A stretch of 64,000 nucleotides of DNA. Origin: Thermasporomyces sp040195635. GTDB taxonomy: Bacteria; Actinomycetota; Actinomycetes; Propionibacteriales; Actinopolymorphaceae. The notes below the pieces were generated by a model. It searched no databases. It was not told where the DNA came from and worked only from the letters and a program-made list of their open reading frames with translations. Shown here piece by piece: positions 1-9,494 of this stretch. The stretch is taken from NCBI RefSeq assembly GCF_040195635.1, contig NZ_JBEFTX010000011.1, positions 124,001-188,000 of the forward strand, read 5' to 3'. Position 1 is the first letter of the stretch, and each line of letters begins with the position of its first letter. The translations under genes were made by a program, and so were the position numbers.

Positions 1-911
1 ACCGCTATCCCGGCTTCGAAACCCTCGCCGATCTGCGCGTTGGAGATCGCGGAGTAGACATCGCCACCAAGGCCACCAGCACCCACCAGGCCGGCGATCA
101 CGACCATGGACAGGGCGAGCATGATCACCTGGTTGACGCCCGCCATGATCGTCGGAAGGGCGAGTGGAAGCTGGATCCGGGCGAGGATCTTCATCGGTGA
201 AGCGCCGAACGCCTCGCCGGCCTCGACAACTTCACGATCGACCTGACGGATGCCCAACTCCACCAACCGCACGCCTGGTGCCATCGCGAAGATCACGGTC
301 GCCACGGCGCCGGGAACCGGGCCGACGCCGAAGATCAGGATCGCGGGAATCAGGTAGACGAAGGGGGGAAGTGTCTGCATCACGTCGAGGACCGGCCTGA
401 TCAGCTGGCTCACCGTGTCGTTGCGCGCGGCGAGGATGCCGACCGGGACGGCCAGCAGGACCGCCAACGCGCTTGCGATCAGGACCAGGGACAACGTCTC
501 CATCGACGAGTCCCACAGGTCCATCCCGCCGACCAGCACGAACCCGATGAGCGAGAACAGACCGAACTTCCATCCACGTAAGGCGAACCCGAGGAGGGCG
601 AAGGTCAGCGACAGGACGAACACCGGCGGGATGCTCGTCACCGCCGCGAGGTAGCCCAGGACGGCCGCCCCCACGAACGCGGCGACGCCCACCTTCCATC
701 CCCGCAGGGCGAAAGCGACGACACCGAACAGGAGGGCGAGCCCGATGATCGTCGGGGTGAGTAGGAACGTCGTCAGCCCGTCATAGGTCCACTCGAGCAC
801 CGAAGCGATGGCATCGAGCAGCACCCCGAACGTGGCGATCAACCAGTCGATGACCGCCTCGATGGCCTCACCGACGGGGATCCGGGGAATCTCGACAGCG
901 GCCAGGTTCAT
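1..911 (-). CDS. proW: Glycine betaine/proline ABC importer permease ProW (3' end outside window)
   Basis: Membrane permease of an osmoprotectant importer, working with the ATPase encoded just upstream. Reading down from the ATG at 911, the protein begins MNLAAVEIPRIPVGEAIE and has many hydrophobic segments. The BPD-transporter EAA region is clear near the window edge (GEAFGASPMKILARIQLPLALPT). A membrane hairpin seems duplicated, since the pair FALRGWK and FALRGWK recurs about 40 residues apart. The start overlaps the proV stop as ATGA, so the two are translationally coupled. About 303 codons are visible and the C-terminus lies left of position 1; a substrate-binding protein gene (proX) may follow there. 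The family is clear. Glycine betaine as substrate is inferred from the CBS-bearing ATPase partner. Confidence 0.9.
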   Translation of the reverse strand, partial: MNLAAVEIPRIPVGEAIEAVIDWLIATFGVLLDAIASVLEWTYDGLTTFLLTPTIIGLALLFGVVAFALRGWKVGVAAFVGAAVLGYLAAVTSIPPVFVLSLTFALLGFALRGWKFGLFSLIGFVLVGGMDLWDSSMETLSLVLIASALAVLLAVPVGILAARNDTVSQLIRPVLDVMQTLPPFVYLIPAILIFGVGPVPGAVATVIFAMAPGVRLVELGIRQVDREVVEAGEAFGASPMKILARIQLPLALPTIMAGVNQVIMLALSMVVIAGLVGAGGLGGDVYSAISNAQIGEGFEAGIA

Positions 912-2176
912 GACGGCACCTCCTCGGTGGACACCGAGGACGGCTCCGCCGCATCCTCTGACGTACTGCTCCCGTCGGACTCCCCTGCGCCGCCGCCGAG
1001 GGCGAGCAGCAACGTGACACGGGGTATGACGCCGACCAACCGTTTCTCCTCGTCGACGACCGCGAGCGGCACCGGACACTCCGCGGATGGCGTCAGGAGT
1101 TCGGCCACCACCGTGTCGGGTGAGACGGCGACGACATCCTCGGGATCCATCAGACTGGTCAGCGACTCCGAGCCCTGGCGGGTCGCCTCGGCGACGGCGG
1201 CGTCACGAACGACGCCCACAAGTTTCCGGTCGCTGTCGACCACGAACGCCGCGGCCACCTGTTGCTCGCGCATGGTCCGCAGCGCCTGGCGCGGTCCGGA
1301 GCGCGCGCCCACGACGGCGACGGACCGCTCCATCACCGCACTCGCCGTCAGTACGCGTGAACGGTCGACATCTTGCACGAACTGCGCCACATAGTCGTTC
1401 GCCGGGTCCTGCAGGATCTCTTCTGACGTACCGATCTGCACGATCCGCCCGTCGCGCATCATCGCGATCCGGTCACCCAACCGCATGGCCTCGTTGAGAT
1501 CGTGGGTGATGAAGATGATGGTTTTCCCCAACCTGGCCTGGAGTTCCACCAACTGGTCCTGCATCTCACGCCGGATCAGGGGGTCGAGTGCGCTGAACGC
1601 CTCGTCCATCAACATCACGTCCGTGCCAGCCGCGAGCGCTCGGGCGAGTCCGACGCGCTGCCGCATTCCGCCGGAGAGCTGGGTCGGCAGGTGGCTCTCC
1701 CATCCGGTGAGGCCGACCATCTCGAGTGCGTTGTTGGCGCGCTCGAGCCGCTCCGCCTTCGGCAGTTGACGAATCTCCAGGCCGTACGCGGCGTTCTCGA
1801 GCACGGTGCGGTGCGGCAGCAACGCGAAGTGCTGGAAGACCATGCTGACCTTCTCCTGCCGGAGCGCGCGAAGCTCCTTGCTCGGCAGGCCTGTGAGCTT
1901 GGTCTCGTCGATGTAGACCGCACCCGAGGTGGGCTCGAGCAGTCCGTTCAGCATCCGGATGAGCGTCGACTTGCCGGAGCCGGACAACCCCATGACGACG
2001 AAGATCTCACCGGGCTCGACTTCGAAGGACGCGTCGATGACAGCGGGTGTGACGCCAAGCTTGCCGACGGACTCCTTGTCCTTTCCTTGTTCGAGGAGGC
2101 GGACGGCATCGTCAGCGCGACGTCCGAACACTTTGTAGAGCTTTTCGGCACGTACGGCGGGCACTAGCTCCCTCAT
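908..2176 (-). CDS. proV: Glycine betaine ABC importer ATPase ProV with CBS tail
   Basis: 422-residue ATPase subunit of an osmoprotectant importer. Walker A GLSGSGKST lies near residues 63-71, the signature LSGGMRQ near 167 and Walker B VMLMDEAFSALD near 187, followed by a C-terminal pair of CBS domains (about 260-400). In this family the CBS pair senses ionic strength. The N-terminal region carrying RRADDAVRLLEQGKDKESV is typical of ProV/OpuAA, and the length matches the E. coli protein (about 400). The ATG at 2176 was chosen because similarity starts there (MRELVPAVRAEKLYKVFG). The open frame runs further upstream but has only low-complexity sequence. A weak GAGAAG precedes the start. It is the first gene of the visible operon and couples to proW by ATGA. 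Confidence 0.9.
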   Translation of the reverse strand: MRELVPAVRAEKLYKVFGRRADDAVRLLEQGKDKESVGKLGVTPAVIDASFEVEPGEIFVVMGLSGSGKSTLIRMLNGLLEPTSGAVYIDETKLTGLPSKELRALRQEKVSMVFQHFALLPHRTVLENAAYGLEIRQLPKAERLERANNALEMVGLTGWESHLPTQLSGGMRQRVGLARALAAGTDVMLMDEAFSALDPLIRREMQDQLVELQARLGKTIIFITHDLNEAMRLGDRIAMMRDGRIVQIGTSEEILQDPANDYVAQFVQDVDRSRVLTASAVMERSVAVVGARSGPRQALRTMREQQVAAAFVVDSDRKLVGVVRDAAVAEATRQGSESLTSLMDPEDVVAVSPDTVVAELLTPSAECPVPLAVVDEEKRLVGVIPRVTLLLALGGGAGESDGSSTSEDAAEPSSVSTEEVPS

Positions 2177-2486
2177 CGCTTCTCGTCGCGCGCCGCTGCA
2201 CGGCGTCCAAGGCCAGCACGGCGGAGCACTAGGGGCGTTCGACCGCGGCATGCTTGGCGCCTTCGCCGCAGTCCGGCCGGCGTCTGCGCCTCTTCGGACC
2301 CTCGTAGTGGGTCGACGCGCGACGTTTCCACCTGCAGTCCGGCCAGCCCCTGGACGGACTTGTCGGTAACTGACCGTACCCGGGTCTGGTGGACGAATTC
2401 CAGTCCAGCCCGCCCGCCGGGCAGGTCGACGTTCCACAGAGTGGTATTCCTCACTCTGCGTCGGCACATTGAGCCGTACCGTGCCT
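2177..2486. other. Intergenic region upstream of proV
   Basis: About 310 bases without a convincing gene between proV and the exporter terminator. On the minus strand a CATATTTT stretch near 2490 could serve as a -10, but no good -35 is visible. The osmotic promoter of proV presumably lies here. Frames that stay open through this stretch have Arg/Pro-rich composition and no recognisable domain. Confidence 0.4.
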
Positions 2487-2532
2487 GAAAATATGGCCGG
2501 TCCGGCGAGCGATGGTGCGCCGCCGGACCGGC
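2487..2532 (-). terminator. Rho-independent terminator of the ABC exporter operon
   Basis: A perfect 12-bp inverted repeat, GCCGGTCCGGCG (2496-2507) and CGCCGGACCGGC (2521-2532), with a 13-nt loop. On the minus strand it starts 10 bases after the exporter stop codon and is followed by CATATTTTC, a short T-run. Its position and strength fit transcription termination. Confidence 0.7.
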
Positions 2533-2542
2533 AGGAAGGCAC

Positions 2543-4465
2543 TCAGGCGAGACTGTCCAACCACGCCTGATGCAGATCGGCGAACCGTCCGGAATCGGCA
2601 ATCAGGTCCGACGGCGGTCCGTCCTCGACGATCCGACCGCCTTCCATCACCAACACCCGGTCGGCGATCTCCACCGTGGAGAGCCGGTGCGCGATGATCA
2701 GCGCCGTCCGGTCGGCGAGGATGGTACGCAGTGCCCGCTGCACCAGTCGTTCGCTGGGAACGTCGAGACTGGACGTCGCCTCGTCGAGGATGAGCACGGC
2801 CGGATCGGCCAGGAACGCCCGCGCGAACGCCACCAACTGCCGCTGCCCTGCCGACAGCCGGCCCCCGCGCTTGCCGACCTCGGTGTCGTAGCCGTCCGGC
2901 AGGCTGGTGATGAACTCGTCTGCGCCGATCGCCCTTGTGGCGTGGACGATGTCCTTCATCGAGGCGCTCGGCCGGCCGAAGCGGATGTTGTCGGCGACCG
3001 TGCCGGTGAACAGGAAGTTCTCCTGCGTCACCATGACGACCGCCCGCCGGAACGTGGCCTCGTCGAGATCGCGCAGGTCGACACCGTCGAGCTTGACCGT
3101 GCCGCGGATGGGGTCGTAGAACCGCGACAGCAGCTTCGCGAGCGTCGTCTTGCCGGCACCCGTCGCACCCACCAGTGCCACCGTCTGCCCGGCCGGCACA
3201 CGCAGGTCGAGATGCGGGAGCACCAGCCGCTCCTCCTGCGCCTCACCGTCAGGTCTGTCGCTCTTGTAGCCGAACTCCACCCCGTCGAAGTGCACCGTGC
3301 CCTTGGCCCGCGGCAGCGGCACCGGATGGGTCGGCTCGGGCACGTCCGACTGTTCCTCGAGCACACCCGACAGCTTCTCCAGTGCCGCACTCGCCGACTG
3401 GAATGTGTTGTAGAACTGGCTGATCTCCTGCATGGGCTCGTAGAACTGCCGCAGGTAGAGCAGGAACGCCGTCAGCACGCCGACCGTCACGGCGTCGTGG
3501 AACGCCAGCCAGCCGCCGTACAGCAAGACCGCGGCCACGGTGAGGTTGCCGATCAGCTTGATGCCCGGCATGAAGACCGCGATCAGCCGCATGCCGCGCA
3601 TGTTGGCGTCCCGGTAGGCCTCGTTGACTTCGCGGAAGATCTCCTGGTTACGCGGCTCCCGACGGAACGCCTGGACCGCGCGGATTCCGTTCATCGACTC
3701 GACGAAGTGCACGATGACCGCCGCGACGGTCTCCCTCGTACGCCGGTACGCGATGCTGGACTGCTTGCGGAACCACTGGGTGAAGAGGAACAGGATCGGG
3801 ATCGGGATCAACGCCACCAGGCCGAGGTGGACATCGAGCACCAGCAGCAGGATCGCGGTACCGATGAGCGTGAGCACCGCCGAGACCAGGCCGTCGAAGC
3901 CGGACTGGAGCAGCTCGTAGATCGCGTCGATGTCGGAGGTCAGGCGGGAGATCACCCGACCCGAGGTGTACTTCTCGTGGAACCGCAGCGACAGCTTCTG
4001 GAAGTGGTTGAAGACCCGCCGGCGCAGCTCCAGCAGGATGTCCTGACCGATGCGACCGGACAGTTGCAGGAAGGCCTGTCGCGCAAGCGCCTGACCGATC
4101 GCCGCTACGAGGATGACGGCGACGACCGTGATCAGCGTCCGCGCGCCCTCACTGGCGAGGATGGGCGGAATACCGCGGTCGATCCCGACCTTCACGAGGT
4201 ACGGAATCGCCAGCCGGGCAGCGTTTTCGGCGATGACGATCGCGATCAGCGCGAAGATCAGCTTCTTGTGTGGCCGCAGCAGGTCGCCCAACAGCCGGCG
4301 GGAACGTTCGCGCAGGAGCAGAGACACCTTCTCGGTGATCTCGTCCTGCTGCTCCGCGGCGACGCCGCGCCAATCCTTGCCGTCCGTACGGCCGTCGTCG
4401 CCGTTGCCGCCGTGCCTGCGGTCCTGATCGGTCCGGTCGGCCGCCTCGGTCGAGGATGCGGTCAC
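2543..4465 (-). CDS. ABC exporter half-transporter, catalytic-site subunit
   Basis: 640-residue half-transporter with an N-terminal charged tail, six membrane helices (about 80-370) and a C-terminal nucleotide-binding domain. The Walker A GATGAGKTT and Walker B VLILDEATSSLD are canonical, including the catalytic Glu, but the signature reads LSAGQ rather than LSGGQ. The partner upstream has the complementary defect, so the pair fits a heterodimeric exporter of the TM287/288-BmrCD-TmrAB type. The start overlaps the partner's stop (ATGA). A terminator follows the stop. The substrate (drug, lipid or peptide) cannot be told from sequence. Confidence 0.88.
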   Translation of the reverse strand: MTASSTEAADRTDQDRRHGGNGDDGRTDGKDWRGVAAEQQDEITEKVSLLLRERSRRLLGDLLRPHKKLIFALIAIVIAENAARLAIPYLVKVGIDRGIPPILASEGARTLITVVAVILVAAIGQALARQAFLQLSGRIGQDILLELRRRVFNHFQKLSLRFHEKYTSGRVISRLTSDIDAIYELLQSGFDGLVSAVLTLIGTAILLLVLDVHLGLVALIPIPILFLFTQWFRKQSSIAYRRTRETVAAVIVHFVESMNGIRAVQAFRREPRNQEIFREVNEAYRDANMRGMRLIAVFMPGIKLIGNLTVAAVLLYGGWLAFHDAVTVGVLTAFLLYLRQFYEPMQEISQFYNTFQSASAALEKLSGVLEEQSDVPEPTHPVPLPRAKGTVHFDGVEFGYKSDRPDGEAQEERLVLPHLDLRVPAGQTVALVGATGAGKTTLAKLLSRFYDPIRGTVKLDGVDLRDLDEATFRRAVVMVTQENFLFTGTVADNIRFGRPSASMKDIVHATRAIGADEFITSLPDGYDTEVGKRGGRLSAGQRQLVAFARAFLADPAVLILDEATSSLDVPSERLVQRALRTILADRTALIIAHRLSTVEIADRVLVMEGGRIVEDGPPSDLIADSGRFADLHQAWLDSLA

Positions 4466-6339
4466 GACATCACCTCCTCGGCGTCGAGATCGGCGTCCTG
4501 GCCGAGCAGTTCGCGATACTCGGGCACCTGGTCGAGGAGCTCGTGGTGGGTGCCGACGTGAGTGACCGTGCCGTTCTGCAACAGCGCTACCTTGTCGGCC
4601 AGCAGAACCGTCGACGCGCGGTGCGCGACGACGATGCCGGTCGCGTGCTCGAGTACCTTCCGCAACGCCTCCTCCACCAACGCCTCGGTCTCGACGTCGA
4701 GGGCGGACAACGTGTCGTCGAGGACGAGCACCTTCGGCTTGGTCAACACCGCGCGGGCCAACGCGAGCCGCTGCCGCTGCCCACCGGACAGTGACATGCC
4801 CTGCTCGCCGATCCGGGTGTCGAGTCCCCAGGGCAGGTTGTAGACGAACGTCGCCTGCGCGACCTCGAGCGCCTGGGCGATCTCGTCGTCCGTCGCGTCC
4901 GACCGGCCGAGCGTGAGGTTCTCCCGCACGCTCATGGAGAACAACGTCGGCTCCTCGAACGCCGTGGCGACGACCGACCGGAGGGTCGGCAAGGTGAGAT
5001 CGCGGATGTCGTGACGGTCCACGGTGATCCGGCCCGCCGTGACGTCGTAGAGCCGCGGCACCAGCGCCGTCAACGTCGTCTTGCCCGAGCCCGTGGCGCC
5101 CACCACTGCAAGGGTTTCGCCCGGCTGAACGTCGAGCCAGACATCTCGCAGGACCGGAGTCTTGTCGTCAGGGAAGTGGAACCCGACGCCCTCGAAACGC
5201 AGGTGCCCCCTGAGCCGCGCGACCTCCTTGGTGCCGCCGGCGATCGTGGGCTCGGTGTCGAGCACCTCCATCACCCGGTCGGCGGCGGTCATCGCCTCCT
5301 GCGCCATCGCCAGGATGTGGCCCATCGACGCGATCGGCCACACCAGCTGGAGCATCAGGGTGGTGAACGCGACGAGGGCTCCCAGCGTCAGCGCGCCCCG
5401 CCCCACCGCGAGCGCCCCGAGCAGCAGGACCAAGGCGAGGGTGACGTTGGGAACGAACCCGAGGACGGTCCAGAACCGGGACGAGAGCCGGACCTTCTCC
5501 ATCGAGGTGGCGTAGACGTTGCAGGCACCCTCGTCGAACTTGTCGTAGACGTGGTGCCGTCGTCCGAACGACTTGATCACCCGGATGCCGACGGCACCCT
5601 CCTCGATGACCGTGGCGAGGTCACCCTGCTCGTCCTGCACCTGGCGGGAGATCCGGATGTAACGCCGTTCGAACCGTCCGGACGCGATGACGATCGGGAT
5701 GGCCGACGCCGCGACGACGAGGCCGAGTGGCCAGTACATCCGGAACAGCAGCACGGCGACGACACTGAGCTGCACGATGTTGGTGATGAGGAACAGGACG
5801 CCGAACCCGAGGAACCGCCGGATCACCGACAGGTCCGTCGTCGCCCGCGACAACAGCTGACCGCTCTGCCAGCCGCCGTGGAACGCCATCGGCAACCGCT
5901 GCAGGTGGGCGTAGAGGTCGTCGCGGATCTGCGTCTCGAGACCCAGGACCGCGCGGGACTGGATCCACCGCCGGACGAAGATCAGGAACGCCTCGGTGAT
6001 ACCGAGGCCGGCGGCGAGGAGACCGAGCAGGATCAGTCCGGTGACTTCCCGGTGGGCGATGGGACCGTCGATGATCTCCTTCGTGACCAGGGGAATCGAC
6101 AAGCTCGCGCCGACACCGACAAGGGCCGCGAGGAGCATCAGGACCAGGCGCCCGGTGTAGGGACGGAGGTACGAACGAAGCCGCCACAGGTTGGTCACGC
6201 CGGCGAAACGGCGTCTGCCACCTGGCGGTGTGGCTGGCTGGCCTTCGGAACTGTCTGGATCTGAACTGTCTGGGTCTTGGCTTCCTGGATCTGGACTTTC
6301 TGACTGGTGGGCGCCGAGCGCCGGTCTATCTGATGGCAT
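4462..6339 (-). CDS. ABC exporter half-transporter, degenerate-site subunit
   Basis: 625-residue half-transporter with a disordered N-terminus rich in DPDSSD repeats, six membrane helices and an ATPase domain. Walker A is GATGSGKTT and the signature a normal LSGGQRQ. Walker B reads LVLDDTLSALD, with Asp in place of the catalytic Glu. Its own ATP site would therefore be slow, completed by the LSAGQ signature of the partner, while the second site (partner Walker B plus this LSGGQ) is canonical. This is the known asymmetry of heterodimeric exporters. It is the first gene of a two-gene operon. The 250 bases upstream contain a TTGACG near 6520 on the minus strand but no sure promoter. Confidence 0.88.
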   Translation of the reverse strand: MPSDRPALGAHQSESPDPGSQDPDSSDPDSSEGQPATPPGGRRRFAGVTNLWRLRSYLRPYTGRLVLMLLAALVGVGASLSIPLVTKEIIDGPIAHREVTGLILLGLLAAGLGITEAFLIFVRRWIQSRAVLGLETQIRDDLYAHLQRLPMAFHGGWQSGQLLSRATTDLSVIRRFLGFGVLFLITNIVQLSVVAVLLFRMYWPLGLVVAASAIPIVIASGRFERRYIRISRQVQDEQGDLATVIEEGAVGIRVIKSFGRRHHVYDKFDEGACNVYATSMEKVRLSSRFWTVLGFVPNVTLALVLLLGALAVGRGALTLGALVAFTTLMLQLVWPIASMGHILAMAQEAMTAADRVMEVLDTEPTIAGGTKEVARLRGHLRFEGVGFHFPDDKTPVLRDVWLDVQPGETLAVVGATGSGKTTLTALVPRLYDVTAGRITVDRHDIRDLTLPTLRSVVATAFEEPTLFSMSVRENLTLGRSDATDDEIAQALEVAQATFVYNLPWGLDTRIGEQGMSLSGGQRQRLALARAVLTKPKVLVLDDTLSALDVETEALVEEALRKVLEHATGIVVAHRASTVLLADKVALLQNGTVTHVGTHHELLDQVPEYRELLGQDADLDAEEVMS

Positions 6340-6592
6340 CGTCGGGCAGGCCGCTCCTCACCGGGTATCAGTGGACTGCGCTGTCGGTCGACTGCGCCGT
6401 CATGGCCGACTGCGCTGTCAGGCCGAAGTGAACTGCTGCCGGATCTGTGCGCGAGACCCCTCCCCGACGATCCGGTCAGGTCAACAGATGACCCAACAAG
6501 AGTAAGCCAACACGTCAACCGAGTAAGGGCGTTGACGCCACGTGGCGGACCCCTGTGACCGGTGACACCGCCGGACCTGTGACCGGATCTGG

Positions 6593-8200
6593 TCAGTACC
6601 GAGGTGATTCGCCCGGGCTATTGCCCTGCTGGCCGGCACTGCGATCGTCCGTGCGATCGTCACGTACGGCCTCACCTTGCTGGTCTCCAGGCCCATCGGT
6701 GGGGCGATCGGCCTGCTGGTCGGGCCCATCGCCGGGTCGGTCGCCGGGTCGGTCGAAGGGCCACTCGCCTGGCCAGTCGCCGAGTCCATGGCGGGCCGGA
6801 TCGTTCGTCCACTCGACGGCTGGACGCGCCTCGGTGGGAGGGTCGCTCGCGATCGGCCGCGGCGGCTCGGAGAACCAGTCACCGACACCGGAACGGGACG
6901 TCTCGTCGGGGAGGTCGGACGTTTCCTTGCTGGCGGCATCGTCGGACCACCCGGAGGTGGCCGGTTGCTGACCAGGCTGGCTCGTCCACTCAGCGGGCGC
7001 ACCCTGCTGACCCGACTGACTCGGCCACTCGCCTGCGGTTTGCCGCGAGTCACCCGCCGTCTGCTGGGTGGGGGTCTGATTCCACTCGGCGACGCTCTGC
7101 TGCCCCGACTGGTTCGGCCACTCGGCGACGGGCTGTGTCGTGGGCTGGGTGGACCAGGCCCCGCCGCTCTGGTGACCGGACTGGCTCGGCCACTCGCCTG
7201 CGGTCTGGTGGGAGTCACCCGCCGTCTGCTGGGTGGTGGTCTGATTCCACTCGGCGACACCCTGCTGCGCTGGCTGGTTCGGCCACTCGGCGACGGCACC
7301 CTGCTGGCCAGGCTGGCTCGTCCACGCACCGCCGCTCTGCTGCGCTGGCCACCCTGCCGGCGCGGGTGGGTGGGCCTGCCAGGCCACGCCGCCCTGCTGC
7401 CCCGCCTGACCCGCCTGACCCGACTGCCCCGCCTGACCCGACTGCCCCGCCTGACCCGACTGGCCTGCCTGCGCCGGCCACTCAGCGGCCGGTTGCGCGG
7501 CCGGTTGCGCGGCCGGTTGCGCGGCCGGCTGGCCGGAGGACCACTCACCGACTCGGCGCTGATCCGACTGAAGCCACTCGCCGACACCCTGCCCACGCCG
7601 GGACCATTCGCCCACACCCCGTCCGGCGTCGGAGGGCTGCTCGGCTCCCGACCACGAAGGGCTCGCGTCCGCACGCCCGGCATCGCCGTACCGCTGTCCG
7701 ACCGGTTCGCTCCCACCCGACTGCACTGGCTCGCCGTAGCTCGGCCGCCCCGACTCAGCCCGGTCCTGCCACTGTGCTCCACCGATCGCCTGTGCGGGCG
7801 GAGGCTGGTCACCGTCCGCCGGCCACCGGTCCTGCGCCACCGCACCGCTGGCCTCCGCGGCGTCCGCCTCAGTGCCGGCGGCTGGCGCGGGGAACCTGGT
7901 GGTCTCCGTCATGCCAGCCTCGGCACGTTCCTGCGGTGCGGGTCGTTCGGTGGTCCTGTCGTACGGAACGACCTCTGCCCGCCCGCGGCGGCGGATCGCA
8001 CCCGCGACCGCACCGATCGCCAGCGCACCCGCCGCGATCTCGAAGCCCAGGCCGATCCAGGGATAGAGATCCCGCTGTTCGGCGGTCAGCTCGGCGGGGC
8101 CGAAGTCGATCGAGAGGAACATCTGGAGGCCGACGAGGACCTGCAGCGCAAGACCGACGACGACAAGCAATCCGCGTACAAGTTGCCCTAGGACCGTCAT
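6593..8200 (-). CDS. Membrane protein with long Gln/Gly/Ser-rich repetitive tail
   Basis: 535 residues. The first 70 hold two hydrophobic helices (LLVVVGLALQVLVGLQMF and LGFEIAAGALAIGAVAGAI). The rest is a low-complexity tail of degenerate repeats: GQAGQSGQAGQS runs, PAAQPAAQ, and longer blocks built on VAEWNQT..QTAGDS and EWPSQSGQ. This strand was chosen because it gives the membrane start and a normal tail composition; the opposite-strand frames through the same region are shadows. The architecture (short membrane anchor plus hydrophilic Q/W/G tail) resembles the zinc-ribbon protein at 56.5-57.4 kb. Function is unknown; a cytoplasmic scaffold or secretion-associated role is possible. The repeats run through roughly 6.97-7.55 kb. 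Confidence 0.65.
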   Translation of the reverse strand: MTVLGQLVRGLLVVVGLALQVLVGLQMFLSIDFGPAELTAEQRDLYPWIGLGFEIAAGALAIGAVAGAIRRRGRAEVVPYDRTTERPAPQERAEAGMTETTRFPAPAAGTEADAAEASGAVAQDRWPADGDQPPPAQAIGGAQWQDRAESGRPSYGEPVQSGGSEPVGQRYGDAGRADASPSWSGAEQPSDAGRGVGEWSRRGQGVGEWLQSDQRRVGEWSSGQPAAQPAAQPAAQPAAEWPAQAGQSGQAGQSGQAGQSGQAGQAGQQGGVAWQAHPPAPAGWPAQQSGGAWTSQPGQQGAVAEWPNQPAQQGVAEWNQTTTQQTAGDSHQTAGEWPSQSGHQSGGAWSTQPTTQPVAEWPNQSGQQSVAEWNQTPTQQTAGDSRQTAGEWPSQSGQQGAPAEWTSQPGQQPATSGWSDDAASKETSDLPDETSRSGVGDWFSEPPRPIASDPPTEARPAVEWTNDPARHGLGDWPGEWPFDRPGDRPGDGPDQQADRPTDGPGDQQGEAVRDDRTDDRSAGQQGNSPGESPRY

Positions 8201-8326
8201 GGCGAGGAAGCCTAACCATCGTGACCCGATCGGTCGCGCCCCCTGGGCCGGGAAGATTGGCCCGCCCGGGCGACCGCTGGCCGTGTCGGTGCAGATGACC
8301 GCTTCCGGCCATCGTCCGGTTGCCGG

Positions 8327-9409
8327 TCACGCCGACCAGCGGCCTGCTACCTCGAGCACCAGGTCGTTGGCGGCCGGTTCACCGATACTCACCCGACAGC
8401 CCGCACCGGGGAACGCACGGACGACGACCCCCTCGGCCTCGCAGGCCTGCGCGAACCGGTCAGCGTCGTCACCGAGCGGCAGCCAGACGAAGTTGGCCTC
8501 TGTCGCAGGGACGGCAAATCCCTGTGTACGAAGGGATTCCGCGACCCGGTAGCGCTCCTTGACAAGCTGCTCCACGTGCGCGAACAGCACGTCCTCGCAC
8601 CCCAGCGCGGCCAGTGCCGCCTCCTCCGCCACGGTCGACACCGCGAACGGAGGGGTGCAGGCGCGGAGGGCGTCGGCGACCGGTTCGTGGGCAATCGCGA
8701 AACCGACCCGGAGGTTGGCCAGGCAGTACGCCTTGGAGAACGTACGAAGGATGCAGACGTTCGGGTGCTCCCGGTAGAGGGCGAGGCCGTCGGCCGCGTC
8801 AGGGTCGCGGATGAACTGCAGGTAGGCCTCGTCGACCACGATCAGAACATCGTCCGGGACCCGGGCGAGGAAGTCCGCCAGCTCGTCGTGGTGGACGACC
8901 GGGCCGGTCGGGTTGTTCGGCGTACAGACGATGACGACCCGAGTGCGATCAGTGACCGCCGCCGCCATCGCAGGGAGGTCGTGCCGCGCCCCGGCGGTGA
9001 GCGGCACCCGCACCTGGGTCGCGCCGGCCGCCTGCGACGCGATCGGATAGGCCTCGAACGACTGCCACGCGTAGACCACCTCGTCGCCGGGTTCGCAGGC
9101 CGCCTGGATGAGGTGGTAGAGCAACGCGACCGATCCGGTGCCGGGCGCCAGATTGCTCACCGGCACGTCGAGGCGGCGGGACAGCTCGCCGGTCAGACGC
9201 CCGCAGGAGAGGTCCGGGTAGCGGTTCATTGTGCCCGCGGCCGCACGCGCAGCCTCGAGCAGTTCGGGAGGCGGCGGGTAGGGGTTCTCGTTGCTCGACA
9301 GCTTGTACGTCGGCCGGCCCTTGGCGGGAGCGGCGGGCCGACCTGGCTTGTACGAGGGGATGCCCTGCAAGCTGCGACGCAGGCGAGGTCCGGACGGGCG
9401 GGCGGTCAT
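8327..9409 (-). CDS. Histidinol-phosphate / aromatic aminotransferase (class I/II PLP)
   Basis: 360-residue fold-type I aminotransferase. The N-terminal LSSNENPYPPP, the central CTPNNPTGP, VDEAYLQF and the PLP-lysine region TFSKAYCLANLRVGF are all present, and length matches HisC/Pat enzymes. In this family the enzyme transaminates histidinol phosphate or aromatic amino acids (phenylalanine/tyrosine). The stand-alone position, away from other his genes, favours a Pat-like or second HisC copy. The lysine motif carries Cys and Asn where many homologues have Gly (SKAYGLAGLR). It is divergent from the DUF3159 gene with about 85 bases between. Confidence 0.85.
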   Translation of the reverse strand: MTARPSGPRLRRSLQGIPSYKPGRPAAPAKGRPTYKLSSNENPYPPPPELLEAARAAAGTMNRYPDLSCGRLTGELSRRLDVPVSNLAPGTGSVALLYHLIQAACEPGDEVVYAWQSFEAYPIASQAAGATQVRVPLTAGARHDLPAMAAAVTDRTRVVIVCTPNNPTGPVVHHDELADFLARVPDDVLIVVDEAYLQFIRDPDAADGLALYREHPNVCILRTFSKAYCLANLRVGFAIAHEPVADALRACTPPFAVSTVAEEAALAALGCEDVLFAHVEQLVKERYRVAESLRTQGFAVPATEANFVWLPLGDDADRFAQACEAEGVVVRAFPGAGCRVSIGEPAANDLVLEVAGRWSA

Positions 9410-9494
9410 GGACCCACCTTAGAGCGCAGGTCGGGTTGGCCTATTGCCGACTGCGAAGGCCCCGACCTTGCGTACTTAGGGCAGGCTTAGTCAC

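Noticed and set aside
2570..4561. 663-codon plus-strand frame opposite the ABC exporter
   Set aside because: It is the antisense shadow of a clear ABC exporter.
6677..8191. Long plus-strand frame opposite the Gln-rich membrane protein
   Set aside because: It is Arg/Leu/Thr-rich with no domain, and the minus strand gives a proper membrane start and the Q/G tail.
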